Assembly (NCBI GenBank): GCA_002684605.1
Contig: NYVM01000005.1
Coordinates: forward strand, 11,853 to 41,727
Direction of reading: 5' to 3'
From: Candidatus Pelagibacterales bacterium
Lineage (GTDB): Bacteria; Pseudomonadota; Alphaproteobacteria; TMED109
DNA: 29,875 bases
Made by a program: the position numbers and the translations under genes. This document shows positions 23,827 to 29,875 of the stretch, in pieces (position 1 is the stretch's first letter; each line of letters opens with the position of its first letter). The notes beneath the pieces were generated by a model. It did no database searches, was not told the origin of the DNA, and was given only the letters and a program-made list of their open reading frames with translations.

Positions 23827-24339
23827 ATGTTAAAACAAAAAAATAATTCTGAAAAAGTGGGCGTTATAATGGGTAGTCAATCTGACTGGGAGACCATGAA
23901 AAATGCCGTTAAAATATTAGAACAGTTTTCTATTCCTTATGAGCTTAATATAGTATCTGCACATAGAACTCCAGATAGATTATATGCTTATGCAAAAGCA
24001 GCTAAAAATAAAGGTATTAAGGTTATTATAGCAGGGGCAGGAGGAGCCGCTCATTTACCTGGAATGATTGCTTCTTTAACAAGTATTCCAGTTCTTGGAG
24101 TTCCGATCTTGAGTAAAGCACTAAGTGGTATGGATAGTTTATTATCTATAGTTCAAATGCCAGCTGGAGTTCCTGTTGCTACTTTAGCTATAGGTGATCC
24201 AGGAGCATCTAATGCAGCTTTAATGGCAGCACAGATCTTAAGCCTTAATGATAAACCTTTAGATAGAAAAGTAAAAAATTACAAAACTAAGCAAACAAAT
24301 TCAGTTTTAGATAAACCGGTAATACCAGTTGAAAGATAA
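23827..24339 (+). CDS. purE: 5-(carboxyamino)imidazole ribonucleotide mutase PurE, class I
   Basis: A 170-residue cytoplasmic enzyme moving the carboxylate of N5-CAIR to C4 in purine synthesis. Class I signatures: [13 protein letters not shown] (phosphate loop), SAHRTPDRL with catalytic H46, [13 protein letters not shown] and [15 protein letters not shown]. The C-terminal 25 residues are hydrophilic and extend slightly beyond the core. AGGGA lies at a suitable distance before the ATG. The end overlaps the purK start by 11 bp, so the two are coupled, as expected for enzymes that pass unstable N5-CAIR. Confidence 0.97.
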   Translation: MLKQKNNSEKVGVIMGSQSDWETMKNAVKILEQFSIPYELNIVSAHRTPDRLYAYAKAAKNKGIKVIIAGAGGAAHLPGMIASLTSIPVLGVPILSKALSGMDSLLSIVQMPAGVPVATLAIGDPGASNAALMAAQILSLNDKPLDRKVKNYKTKQTNSVLDKPVIPVER

Positions 24340-25390
24340 AGTTTTAGGTATTGTTGGAGGTGGTCAATTAGGCAGGATGATTGCTCTTGCAGCAGCTAAA
24401 CTTGGAATAGAATGTCATGTTTATGACCCTGATTCTAATGCGCCAGCATTTCAAGTATGTTCCAAATCATATATTAATGATTATGAAGATTTAAATGCTA
24501 TAAAACAGTTCGCTAAAAAAATAGATGTAGCTTTATATGAGTTTGAAAACATACCTCTTAAATCAGCTCAAATAATTGAGGAATTATGTATATTAAGGCC
24601 TTCTTCTTTTGTTCTATCTATATCACAAGATAGGTTAGTAGAAAAAAATTTTTTAGCAGATAAAGCTAAAGTTCAGACAGCTAAGTTTTATGAATGTAAT
24701 AGTTATGAAGATTTAGTTAATGCAAAAGAACTTATAAAAGGTGAAGCAGTTTTAAAAACTAGAAGGTTTGGTTATGACGGTAAGGGACAGATTAAGATAG
24801 ATTCTAATACAAATTTATTAGAGGCTTGGAAAAGTATAGTCAGTGATGAATTAATATTAGAAGAGTTTATTTTTTTTAAAAGAGAGTTAAGTATTATTAT
24901 TGCGAGAGATCAAAGTAATAAAACTAAGTTATATGATACAGTAGAAAATAAGCATAAAAATCATATTCTAGATCAAACAATTGCACCAGCGCCTGGAATA
25001 TCAGATAAAGTTTCCAAATTATCTAAAAATATAGCTCTTCGTATAGCTAATGAGATTGATCTTATAGGAATACTAGCAATTGAATTATTTGAACTTAATA
25101 ATGGAGATTTAGTGGTTAATGAAATTGCACCCAGACCACATAACTCTGGCCATTGGACTATGGATGGGTGTGTTACAGACCAGTTTGAGCAGGCAGTAAG
25201 AGCTGCAGTTGGAATTGATTTAGGTAGCACTGAAAGGTTATTTGATATTGTTATGCAAAATTTAATAGGAACAGATATACATTTAGCGAATAATTTAATA
25301 AATGATCCAAATTGTAGAGTGCATAAATATGGAAAAAAAGAAATTAGGCCTGGCAGGAAAATGGGGCATGTTAACTATTTAATAAAATAA
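24329..25390 (+). CDS. purK: 5-(carboxyamino)imidazole ribonucleotide synthase PurK
   Basis: A 353-residue ATP-grasp enzyme that makes N5-CAIR from AIR, bicarbonate and ATP. The N-terminal [16 protein letters not shown] motif, YDPDSNAP, the ATP-grasp [26 protein letters not shown] and the metal/carboxylate block [19 protein letters not shown] are all typical of PurK. The start is TTG at 24329 inside the last codons of purE; no ATG or GTG is available before the glycine-rich motif at residue 7. It is convergent with the COQ9-family gene (2-bp gap). Length is normal for the family. Confidence 0.96.
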   Translation: MKDKVLGIVGGGQLGRMIALAAAKLGIECHVYDPDSNAPAFQVCSKSYINDYEDLNAIKQFAKKIDVALYEFENIPLKSAQIIEELCILRPSSFVLSISQDRLVEKNFLADKAKVQTAKFYECNSYEDLVNAKELIKGEAVLKTRRFGYDGKGQIKIDSNTNLLEAWKSIVSDELILEEFIFFKRELSIIIARDQSNKTKLYDTVENKHKNHILDQTIAPAPGISDKVSKLSKNIALRIANEIDLIGILAIELFELNNGDLVVNEIAPRPHNSGHWTMDGCVTDQFEQAVRAAVGIDLGSTERLFDIVMQNLIGTDIHLANNLINDPNCRVHKYGKKEIRPGRKMGHVNYLIK

Positions 25391-25392
25391 AG

Positions 25393-26052
25393 TTATGTCT
25401 TAATCGATTTTAAACTTTTTATAAGGTTTATTAATTTATTAGAAATATTTAATTTTGATATTTTAGATTTTACTTTTCCTGATTGTTTTCCAAATTCTAA
25501 AACTTCATCAATCCTTCTATTAAGAAACAATTTTGTATCATTAATATTCTTACTTTTATCACTAAACCAACATATGAGAGTAGTTATATAAACCCAAGAA
25601 AGAAGAATTCTTTTAGTATAATGGTTGTAGTCTGTAGAAGTGTCCCCAGCAGACTTCCAAATTAGATCAGAAGTATTCCACAGGTGTTTTAAAGATTTAA
25701 ATGGATTAGAGGCTTCACTAATAAATATATGTTTGATAGACTTCTTATTTTTTTTAAATAAGTCTAATCGGATTATTACTCCATTATAGATCTTATCTCT
25801 GATTCTTATATTGCTATAATCAAGTGTATTTATTTTTTTTAACATTTTTATGTCTATTTCATTAAGAAAATATTGCTTTAATTCAAATATGCCTTCAGGA
25901 AAAAGCCTTCCTAATTCTCCTTCAGAGACATTGCAGTTTTTAGCTACTATATGAAGCATTTTTTTATTAAAGCCATGATTAGCAATATCAATAAGTGCCC
26001 TATTAAGTATTTTTTCTCTTTTCTTATTATATTTCAATGATTCATTATTCAT
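25393..26052 (-). CDS. COQ9-family protein (RpsU-divergently transcribed protein)
   Basis: A protein of about 219 residues with a TetR-like N-terminal helical domain (RALIDIANHGFNKKML, IVAKNCNVSEGELGRLFP) and the COQ9 C-terminal domain. The latter is marked by GDTSTDYNHYTKRILLSWVY, ICWFSDKS and FLNRRIDEVLEFGK. In mitochondria COQ9 is a lipid-binding partner of COQ7 in ubiquinone synthesis; the alphaproteobacterial homologue is typically found divergent from rpsU. Here def intervenes: ATG 26052 overlaps the def stop by 1 bp (TAATG), with GGAAAG upstream. The TTG at 26064 is less likely. A role in quinone synthesis is inferred from the family. Several lysine-rich insertions reflect low G+C. Confidence 0.82.
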   Translation of the reverse strand: MNNESLKYNKKREKILNRALIDIANHGFNKKMLHIVAKNCNVSEGELGRLFPEGIFELKQYFLNEIDIKMLKKINTLDYSNIRIRDKIYNGVIIRLDLFKKNKKSIKHIFISEASNPFKSLKHLWNTSDLIWKSAGDTSTDYNHYTKRILLSWVYITTLICWFSDKSKNINDTKLFLNRRIDEVLEFGKQSGKVKSKISKLNISNKLINLIKSLKSIKT

Positions 26053-26561
26053 TATTCTTTCCAATGTCTTGCTTCACTTACAAACTGTAAAGAGGATAAA
26101 TCATTCATACGTTGAGGATATAAAATACCAAATAAATGATCGCATTCATGCTGAACAACTCTTGCATCAAAGCCTTCAGCTATAGTTTCTATTTTATTTC
26201 CTTCTATGTCTAATCCAGTGTATTTAATTTTATTAGGCCTAGAAACTTTTCCCCTTAAACCTGGCACAGATAGGCACCCTTCCCAGTCTATGTTAGTTTC
26301 CTTTGTTAAGAATTCTATCTTTGGATTTATTAGTGTAATCAATGATGTTTTGTTGTCATGAGTTGCTTCAAATAGAACTACTTGCAGAGATACATGTACT
26401 TGAGGCGCAGCTAAACCAACACCTGAACCTCCTAAGTCACTTAGTGTGTCAAGCATATCATTAACTAGTTTTTTAATTTCAGGACTAGTAGGGTCGTTTA
26501 CTTCCTTTGCTTTTTCTAAAAGTAATGGATGCCCCATTTTAGCAATTTTTAATATAGCCAT
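26052..26561 (-). CDS. def: Peptide deformylase, type 1
   Basis: A 169-residue metalloenzyme removing the N-formyl group from nascent proteins at the ribosome exit. All three PDF motifs are intact: GVGLAAPQ (47-54), EGCLSVPG (94-101, with metal ligand C96) and HECDH (138-142, with ligands H138 and H142 and catalytic E139). The ATG has GGAAAA upstream. It is coupled to the COQ9-family gene by a 1-bp overlap and is divergent from rpsU across 143 bp. fmt, its frequent neighbour, is absent here. Confidence 0.97.
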   Translation of the reverse strand: MAILKIAKMGHPLLLEKAKEVNDPTSPEIKKLVNDMLDTLSDLGGSGVGLAAPQVHVSLQVVLFEATHDNKTSLITLINPKIEFLTKETNIDWEGCLSVPGLRGKVSRPNKIKYTGLDIEGNKIETIAEGFDARVVQHECDHLFGILYPQRMNDLSSLQFVSEARHWKE

Positions 26562-26612
26562 ATTTATTTTTCCAAGTTTAATATATAATATTACTAATAT
26601 TCTTCATAATGC

Positions 26613-26641
26613 TTCACATACTTTAAAAGTTATGTTATTAC
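26613..26641 (+). promoter_or_regulatory. Predicted rpsU promoter
   Basis: TTCACA (26613-26618, five of six), 17-bp spacer, TATTAC (26636-26641, four of six). It would give a leader of about 57 bases that includes an 18-bp A/T palindrome and the GGCGAGGAGA ribosome-binding site. Confidence 0.3.
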
Positions 26642-26656
26642 CACATTTTATATGGT

Positions 26657-26674
26657 TAATAATATATATTATTA
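26657..26674. promoter_or_regulatory. 18-bp A/T palindrome in the rpsU leader
   Basis: TAATAATATATATTATTA is a perfect 18-bp palindrome 31 bp upstream of the rpsU start codon, ending about 18 bp before the Shine-Dalgarno. It may form a weak hairpin in the leader or be a protein-binding dyad; its A/T-only composition lowers significance. Confidence 0.2.
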
Positions 26675-26704
26675 TTAAATTTAATGTAAGGCGAGGAGAT
26701 AGAA

Positions 26705-26905
26705 GTGCAAGTAATTGTTAGAGATAATAACGTAGATCAGGCTTTAAAAGTACTAAAGAAAAAAATGCAAAGAGAAGGCATGTATCGCGAAATGAAAAAA
26801 GGTAGAGCTTTTGAAAAACCTTCTGAAAAAAAAGCAAGAGAAAAAGCTGAAGCAGTAAGGCGCTGGAGAAAATTACAAAGAAAGAAAGAAATGACGGAAG
26901 AATAG
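26705..26905 (+). CDS. rpsU: 30S ribosomal protein S21
   Basis: A 66-residue, strongly basic protein with the bS21 pattern [18 protein letters not shown], followed by a helix-rich [11 protein letters not shown] tail. S21 binds near the 3' end of 16S rRNA and assists initiation. The start is GTG at 26705 with a strong GGCGAGGAG site upstream. It is divergent from def and COQ9, which supports both identifications. A 6-bp inverted repeat (AATAGA 26901-26906, TCTATT 26913-26918) spans its stop and the end of the opposite gene. Confidence 0.95.
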   Translation: MQVIVRDNNVDQALKVLKKKMQREGMYREMKKGRAFEKPSEKKAREKAEAVRRWRKLQRKKEMTEE

Positions 26906-26918
26906 ATTATATTCTATT
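26901..26918. terminator. Possible weak terminator at rpsU end
   Basis: AATAGA (26901-26906) and TCTATT (26913-26918) form a 6-bp perfect inverted repeat with loop TTATAT, spanning the rpsU stop and the convergent dehydrogenase stop. No G/C-rich stem or strong T-tract follows, so activity is doubtful. Confidence 0.2.
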
Positions 26919-27915
26919 ACTCATTTACTATATTTTTTAATTTTTTGTTATTATATAACTTTTCTAAATTTTCACAAATAAACTTGAATCTTCTATCCCA
27001 TAATTGATGGCTCCATGCCGATGCATGAGGGCTAAATATTACATTTTTTAATTTATGCAATGGGTTTTTTGAAGGATAGAGCTTCTTCCTAGAATTATTT
27101 TGAGGATAATTATACCATACATCAATAACAGCACCTCGAATTAATTTATGCTTTAATGCTACATATAAATCATCTTCATTAACAATGGGCCCTCTAGCTA
27201 TATTAATAATGACAGCTCTTTTATTCATTTTCTTAATCAACTTTAGATCAACCATATCTTTAGTGTTTTCATTAAGAGGACAAGCAACTATAAGATAATC
27301 AATTTTATTAATTATTGTTTTTATGTTTTTGGAAGATATAAAATTTATTTTATTATTATTTTTATATTTTTTTATATCACGAACTATTGCTGTTATATTC
27401 ATACCAAAAGCATTAGCTCTTTTACTTATTTCTTTTCCAATATGTCCAAAACCAATAATTCCTATATTTTGGTTATATAATTCACCATGAAAAGAAGTCC
27501 TTGAAAAATATCCTGTCCAATCACCTTTTTTAAGTTGAATATCCATTTTATTCAAATGTATTTCAGATTCTAGCATGGCCAATAAACAATATTCAGCCAT
27601 AGGGATTTCATGTTCGAAAGTATTGCTAACTATGCAACCCTTGGGTACAGATTCAAAATGAATATTATCATAACCTGCGGCAGGAATTTGAATGAGCTTT
27701 AATTTAGGAGCAATTATTTTTTTATTTGGCCACCGAGTTGTAATAAAAACGTCAGCATCCGATAGTTCTTTTGTAAGTAAGCTAGGTCTTTTTGTTACAC
27801 TTAATATATTATAGTTAGACAAAGTATTTATTTTTTTAAAATTAGATTTTAAATATTTTTCAAAATCTATGTCAAGTCCGCCTGGAATTACTATTTTAAG
27901 TTTTTTTTTAGTCAT
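26917..27915 (-). CDS. D-2-hydroxyacid dehydrogenase family protein with atypical active site
   Basis: A protein of about 332 residues with the two Rossmann-like domains of the family. NAD-binding GIIGFGHIGKEI is at about 152-163, the catalytic arginine is R241 (NIARGPIVNE), and the catalytic histidine is H297 (FSPHASAW). The usual glutamate in the DVFxxEP segment is replaced: the sequence reads AVIDVWYNYPQ, with tyrosine (Y270) at the glutamate position. It may therefore be a subfamily with altered chemistry or a different proton relay. Substrate is unknown; 2-keto/2-hydroxy acids are typical. ATG 27915 is chosen over TTG 27924. It is divergent from a glyoxalase II gene, a thematic match since both handle 2-hydroxyacids. 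Confidence 0.85.
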   Translation of the reverse strand: MTKKKLKIVIPGGLDIDFEKYLKSNFKKINTLSNYNILSVTKRPSLLTKELSDADVFITTRWPNKKIIAPKLKLIQIPAAGYDNIHFESVPKGCIVSNTFEHEIPMAEYCLLAMLESEIHLNKMDIQLKKGDWTGYFSRTSFHGELYNQNIGIIGFGHIGKEISKRANAFGMNITAIVRDIKKYKNNNKINFISSKNIKTIINKIDYLIVACPLNENTKDMVDLKLIKKMNKRAVIINIARGPIVNEDDLYVALKHKLIRGAVIDVWYNYPQNNSRKKLYPSKNPLHKLKNVIFSPHASAWSHQLWDRRFKFICENLEKLYNNKKLKNIVNE

Positions 27916-27926
27916 TTTTTTCAATT

Positions 27927-27960
27927 ATTTATTATATAGTAAATAATATATATAATAAAT
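27927..27960. promoter_or_regulatory. 12-bp perfect inverted repeat in divergent promoter region
   Basis: ATTTATTATATA (27927-27938) and TATATAATAAAT (27949-27960) are perfect inverted repeats around a 10-bp centre, in the space between the divergent dehydrogenase and glyoxalase II genes. The 34-bp dyad would cover promoter elements for both. It could be an operator, or a hairpin in the dehydrogenase mRNA leader. All-A/T composition makes chance more likely than for mixed sequence, but the arm length is notable. Confidence 0.3.
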
Positions 27961-27994
27961 TTTTATTTTATAAAAGCATTCATAGGAGGTACCA

Positions 27995-28786
27995 ATGCTG
28001 GTAGAGCAAATATGGACAGGAAACGCTTATAGAAACTATAATTATTTAATAGCTTGTCCACATACAGGTGAAGCTATAGCTATTGACCCTTTAGAATCTA
28101 AGATGTGTTTTGATAAAGCTAAAGAAAATGGTTGGGATATAACTAAAATATTGAATACACATGAGCATGGCGATCACACAGGAGGAAATATTAACCTGTC
28201 TAATTTAACTGGCGCTAAAGTAATGGCACATAAAGGAGCAACTGGAAATATCCCAGGAATGTCTGTGTCTTTATCTGAAGGAGATATAATTAAAGTAGGC
28301 AAGGAATTAGAATTAGAGGTTTTAGATACACCTGGTCATACTATGACACACATATGCTTACTGTCTAAGACAGATAAACCTGCTTTATTTTCAGGAGATA
28401 CTCTATTTAATGCTGGAGCTGGAAATTGTCATAATGGAGGACACCCAGAACATTTGTATGAAACATTTTATAATCAATTTAAAAACCTACCAGATACTAC
28501 TTTAATATATCCTGGACATGATTATTTAGAAAATAATTTAGAATTTACTTTAGATAGAGAACCTAATAATAAATATGCAGAAGAATTACTCAATTCTATA
28601 AAGAATAACTCTGAGTCAGGTAATGTAATTACAAATTTAGAAATGGAATATAATATTAATACTTTTTTTAGACTATCAAGTAGCTCTATTATAGAGAGAC
28701 TAAGAGATAATTTTCCAGAATTACCATCTAGTCCGTCGCAAAAAGAAGTTTTTTTATTATTAAGGCAATTAAGAAATAAATGGTAA
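27995..28786 (+). CDS. gloB: Glyoxalase II-like metallo-beta-lactamase-fold hydrolase
   Basis: A 263-residue cytoplasmic hydrolase with the binuclear metal site THEHGDHTGG (H56, H58, D60, H61), a third histidine in DTPGHTMTH, the bridging aspartate in FSGDTLF, and YPGHDY. The C-terminal helical domain includes NTFFRLSSSS and ends VFLLLRQLRNKW, like the glutathione-binding domain of hydroxyacylglutathione hydrolases. It should hydrolyse S-lactoylglutathione or a related thioester to a 2-hydroxyacid. The segment after GDTLF (NAGAGNCHNGGHPEHLY) differs from the classic AGCGRxFEG, so substrate preference may differ. It has the best Shine-Dalgarno of the window, AGGAGG at 27984-27989, suggesting high expression. 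Confidence 0.8.
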   Translation: MLVEQIWTGNAYRNYNYLIACPHTGEAIAIDPLESKMCFDKAKENGWDITKILNTHEHGDHTGGNINLSNLTGAKVMAHKGATGNIPGMSVSLSEGDIIKVGKELELEVLDTPGHTMTHICLLSKTDKPALFSGDTLFNAGAGNCHNGGHPEHLYETFYNQFKNLPDTTLIYPGHDYLENNLEFTLDREPNNKYAEELLNSIKNNSESGNVITNLEMEYNINTFFRLSSSSIIERLRDNFPELPSSPSQKEVFLLLRQLRNKW

Positions 28787-28815
28787 AATAATAATTATTT
28801 ATATGGATAACTGAT

Positions 28816-29875
28816 ATGGAAAGATCTTTTAAAAAGGAAATAGAGGCGCTTAAACTTGGAGAAGGAGAAACTTTTCAAGGAGAAGGGATACTTGCTGTTA
28901 CAAAAGCATTATTGCAGTCAGGAGTATCTTACGTTGGGGGTTATCAAGGATCTCCAGTTTCCAATTTATTAGATGTGATGGTGCAAGCTAAAGATTATAT
29001 GAAAGAGTTAGGCGTTCATGTAGAAGCATGTGCAAATGAATCTTCTGCAGCGGCAATGCTTGGTGCATCAATAAATTATCCAGTAAGAGGTGCTGTTACT
29101 TGGAAGTCTATAGTAGGAAGTAATGTTGCCTCAGATGCATTATCTCATCTATCTTCTGTTGGTGTGTTAGGTGGATCATTAATAATAATTGGTGAAGATT
29201 ATGGTGAAGGTTCAAGTATCATACAAGAAAGAACACATGGTATCGCTTTAAAATCAACTATATGGCTCATGGACCCTCGACCTAACCTTCAAGTAATAGT
29301 GGATACAGTTCAAAAGGCATTTGAGCTTTCTGAATATTCACATACTCCTGTTATGATGCAATTAAGAATTAGAGCGTGTCATTTACAAGGAACATTTATT
29401 ACAAAAGATAATATCAAGCCAAATATTTCAAGTATTAATAAAATAAAAGAAGTAGCTCCACACAATTATGATTTAATAGCACATCCTCCAAGTACTTACG
29501 CACAAGAAAAACTAAAATATGGTCAGAGAGGAGAACTAGCAAAACATTATGTAGCAGATAATTCTCTAAATGAATTTTTCGAAGGAGCAATAAAAGAAGT
29601 AGCCTTAATAGTACAGGGTGGACTTTATAATAATTTGATATCTTCTTTGCAGGAAATGGGCCTTGCTGATAGCTTAGGCAATACTCAAATAGCTATTTAT
29701 GTTTTAAATGTGGTACATCCATTAATTCCAGATGAAATCATTTATCATGCTAAAAAATTTAAAGCATTACTAGTTATTGAAGAAGGGCAGCCTCAGTATA
29801 TTGAACAGGAATTAGGATTGCTATTACATAAAGAAAAAATTAATGTTGATTTGAAGGGTAAAGATATTCTTCCTA
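28816..29875 (+). CDS. Indolepyruvate ferredoxin oxidoreductase alpha-type subunit, 3'-truncated by window edge
   Basis: An open frame from ATG 28816 to the window end gives 353 residues without a stop. The N-terminal part matches the pyruvate:ferredoxin-oxidoreductase-like domains of IorA-type proteins: GEGETFQGEGILAVTKALLQSG, GGYQGSPVSNLLDVM, EACANESSAAAMLGAS, VTWKSIVGSNVASDALSHL and GEDYGEGSSIIQERTHG. A transketolase C-terminal-like domain follows (EVALIVQGGLYNNLI, LLVIEEGQPQYIEQEL). The TPP-binding and any iron-sulfur domains would be in the missing part. The enzyme oxidatively decarboxylates aryl 2-oxo acids such as indolepyruvate to acyl-CoA. It follows gloB by 29 bp with only a weak RBS. 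The beta subunit, if separate, is beyond the window. Confidence 0.85.
   Translation, partial: MERSFKKEIEALKLGEGETFQGEGILAVTKALLQSGVSYVGGYQGSPVSNLLDVMVQAKDYMKELGVHVEACANESSAAAMLGASINYPVRGAVTWKSIVGSNVASDALSHLSSVGVLGGSLIIIGEDYGEGSSIIQERTHGIALKSTIWLMDPRPNLQVIVDTVQKAFELSEYSHTPVMMQLRIRACHLQGTFITKDNIKPNISSINKIKEVAPHNYDLIAHPPSTYAQEKLKYGQRGELAKHYVADNSLNEFFEGAIKEVALIVQGGLYNNLISSLQEMGLADSLGNTQIAIYVLNVVHPLIPDEIIYHAKKFKALLVIEEGQPQYIEQELGLLLHKEKINVDLKGKDILP

Noticed and set aside
26446..26721. Open frame on the plus strand between def and rpsU
   Set aside because: It runs antisense to def for most of its length and out of frame into rpsU, with no recognisable motifs; def on the other strand is unambiguous.
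1..29875. Search for CRISPR arrays, insertion sequences, tRNA genes and phage or toxin-antitoxin genes
   Set aside because: No spaced direct repeats, transposase motifs, cloverleaf sequences or such gene families were recognised; nearly all sequence is accounted for by ordinary genes.

Overview
The window is a compact, very A+T-rich bacterial chromosome segment (about 30% G+C by eye). It carries roughly 31 genes, many separated by only a few bases, and no gap exceeds 170 bp. Lineage markers point to a streamlined, probably marine, alphaproteobacterium. They are a GcrA cell-cycle regulator, a COQ9-family gene next to rpsU, a TIGR01459-type HAD protein beside pyrD, a probable short PopZ (DUF2497) protein, TRAP transporters, and an alphaproteobacterial LexA box (GTTC-N7-GTTC) in front of a Y-family polymerase. 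I see no rRNA, tRNA, CRISPR array, insertion sequence or prophage.

Layout. 1-1809: 3' part of rlmN, then argG. 1813-3032 (minus): yggT and an arylformamidase-like hydrolase, divergent from a small membrane protein plus sodium:solute symporter (3155-4844). 4847-6343 (minus): a GFA-family zinc protein and an orphan, Tat-exported TRAP binding protein of TakP type; a TauE/SafE exporter (6406-7143) diverges from them. 7147-13570 (minus): a tight six-gene set of alpha/beta hydrolase, acyl-CoA dehydrogenase-like flavoprotein, acyl-CoA ligase, and TRAP DctP, DctQ and DctM, which looks like a carboxylate uptake and CoA-activation operon. 13687-14283: the PopZ-like protein convergent with gcrA. 14305-15561: an M20 carbamoylase/ureidase. 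15710-17080: fumarylpyruvate hydrolase and maleylpyruvate isomerase, the last two steps of the gentisate pathway; the dioxygenase is not in the window. 17090-18855 (minus): dienelactone hydrolase family and aldo/keto reductase. 19022-20330: a periplasmic c-type haem protein (DUF3365) and a rhomboid protease. 20336-23661 (minus): pyrD, the HAD protein and the dinB-like polymerase with its own SOS-type promoter. 23827-25390: purE and purK. 25393-26905: COQ9-family gene and def, divergent from rpsU. 26917-28786: a D-2-hydroxyacid dehydrogenase divergent from a glyoxalase II. 28816-end: start of an indolepyruvate ferredoxin oxidoreductase alpha-type gene, cut by the window edge.

Taken together, housekeeping genes (translation, arginine, purine, pyrimidine, DNA damage tolerance, cell cycle) are interleaved with scavenging and catabolic modules for organic acids, aromatics and amino-acid derivatives, as expected of an oligotrophic heterotroph. 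The least explained items are the substrate of the six-gene TRAP/CoA operon, whose flavoprotein lacks the usual ACAD catalytic glutamate, and the minimal PopZ-like protein next to gcrA. Nothing here amounts to a clear new defence or mobile system. Start sites were revised where a Shine-Dalgarno-like sequence favoured an internal ATG; TTG starts are common.
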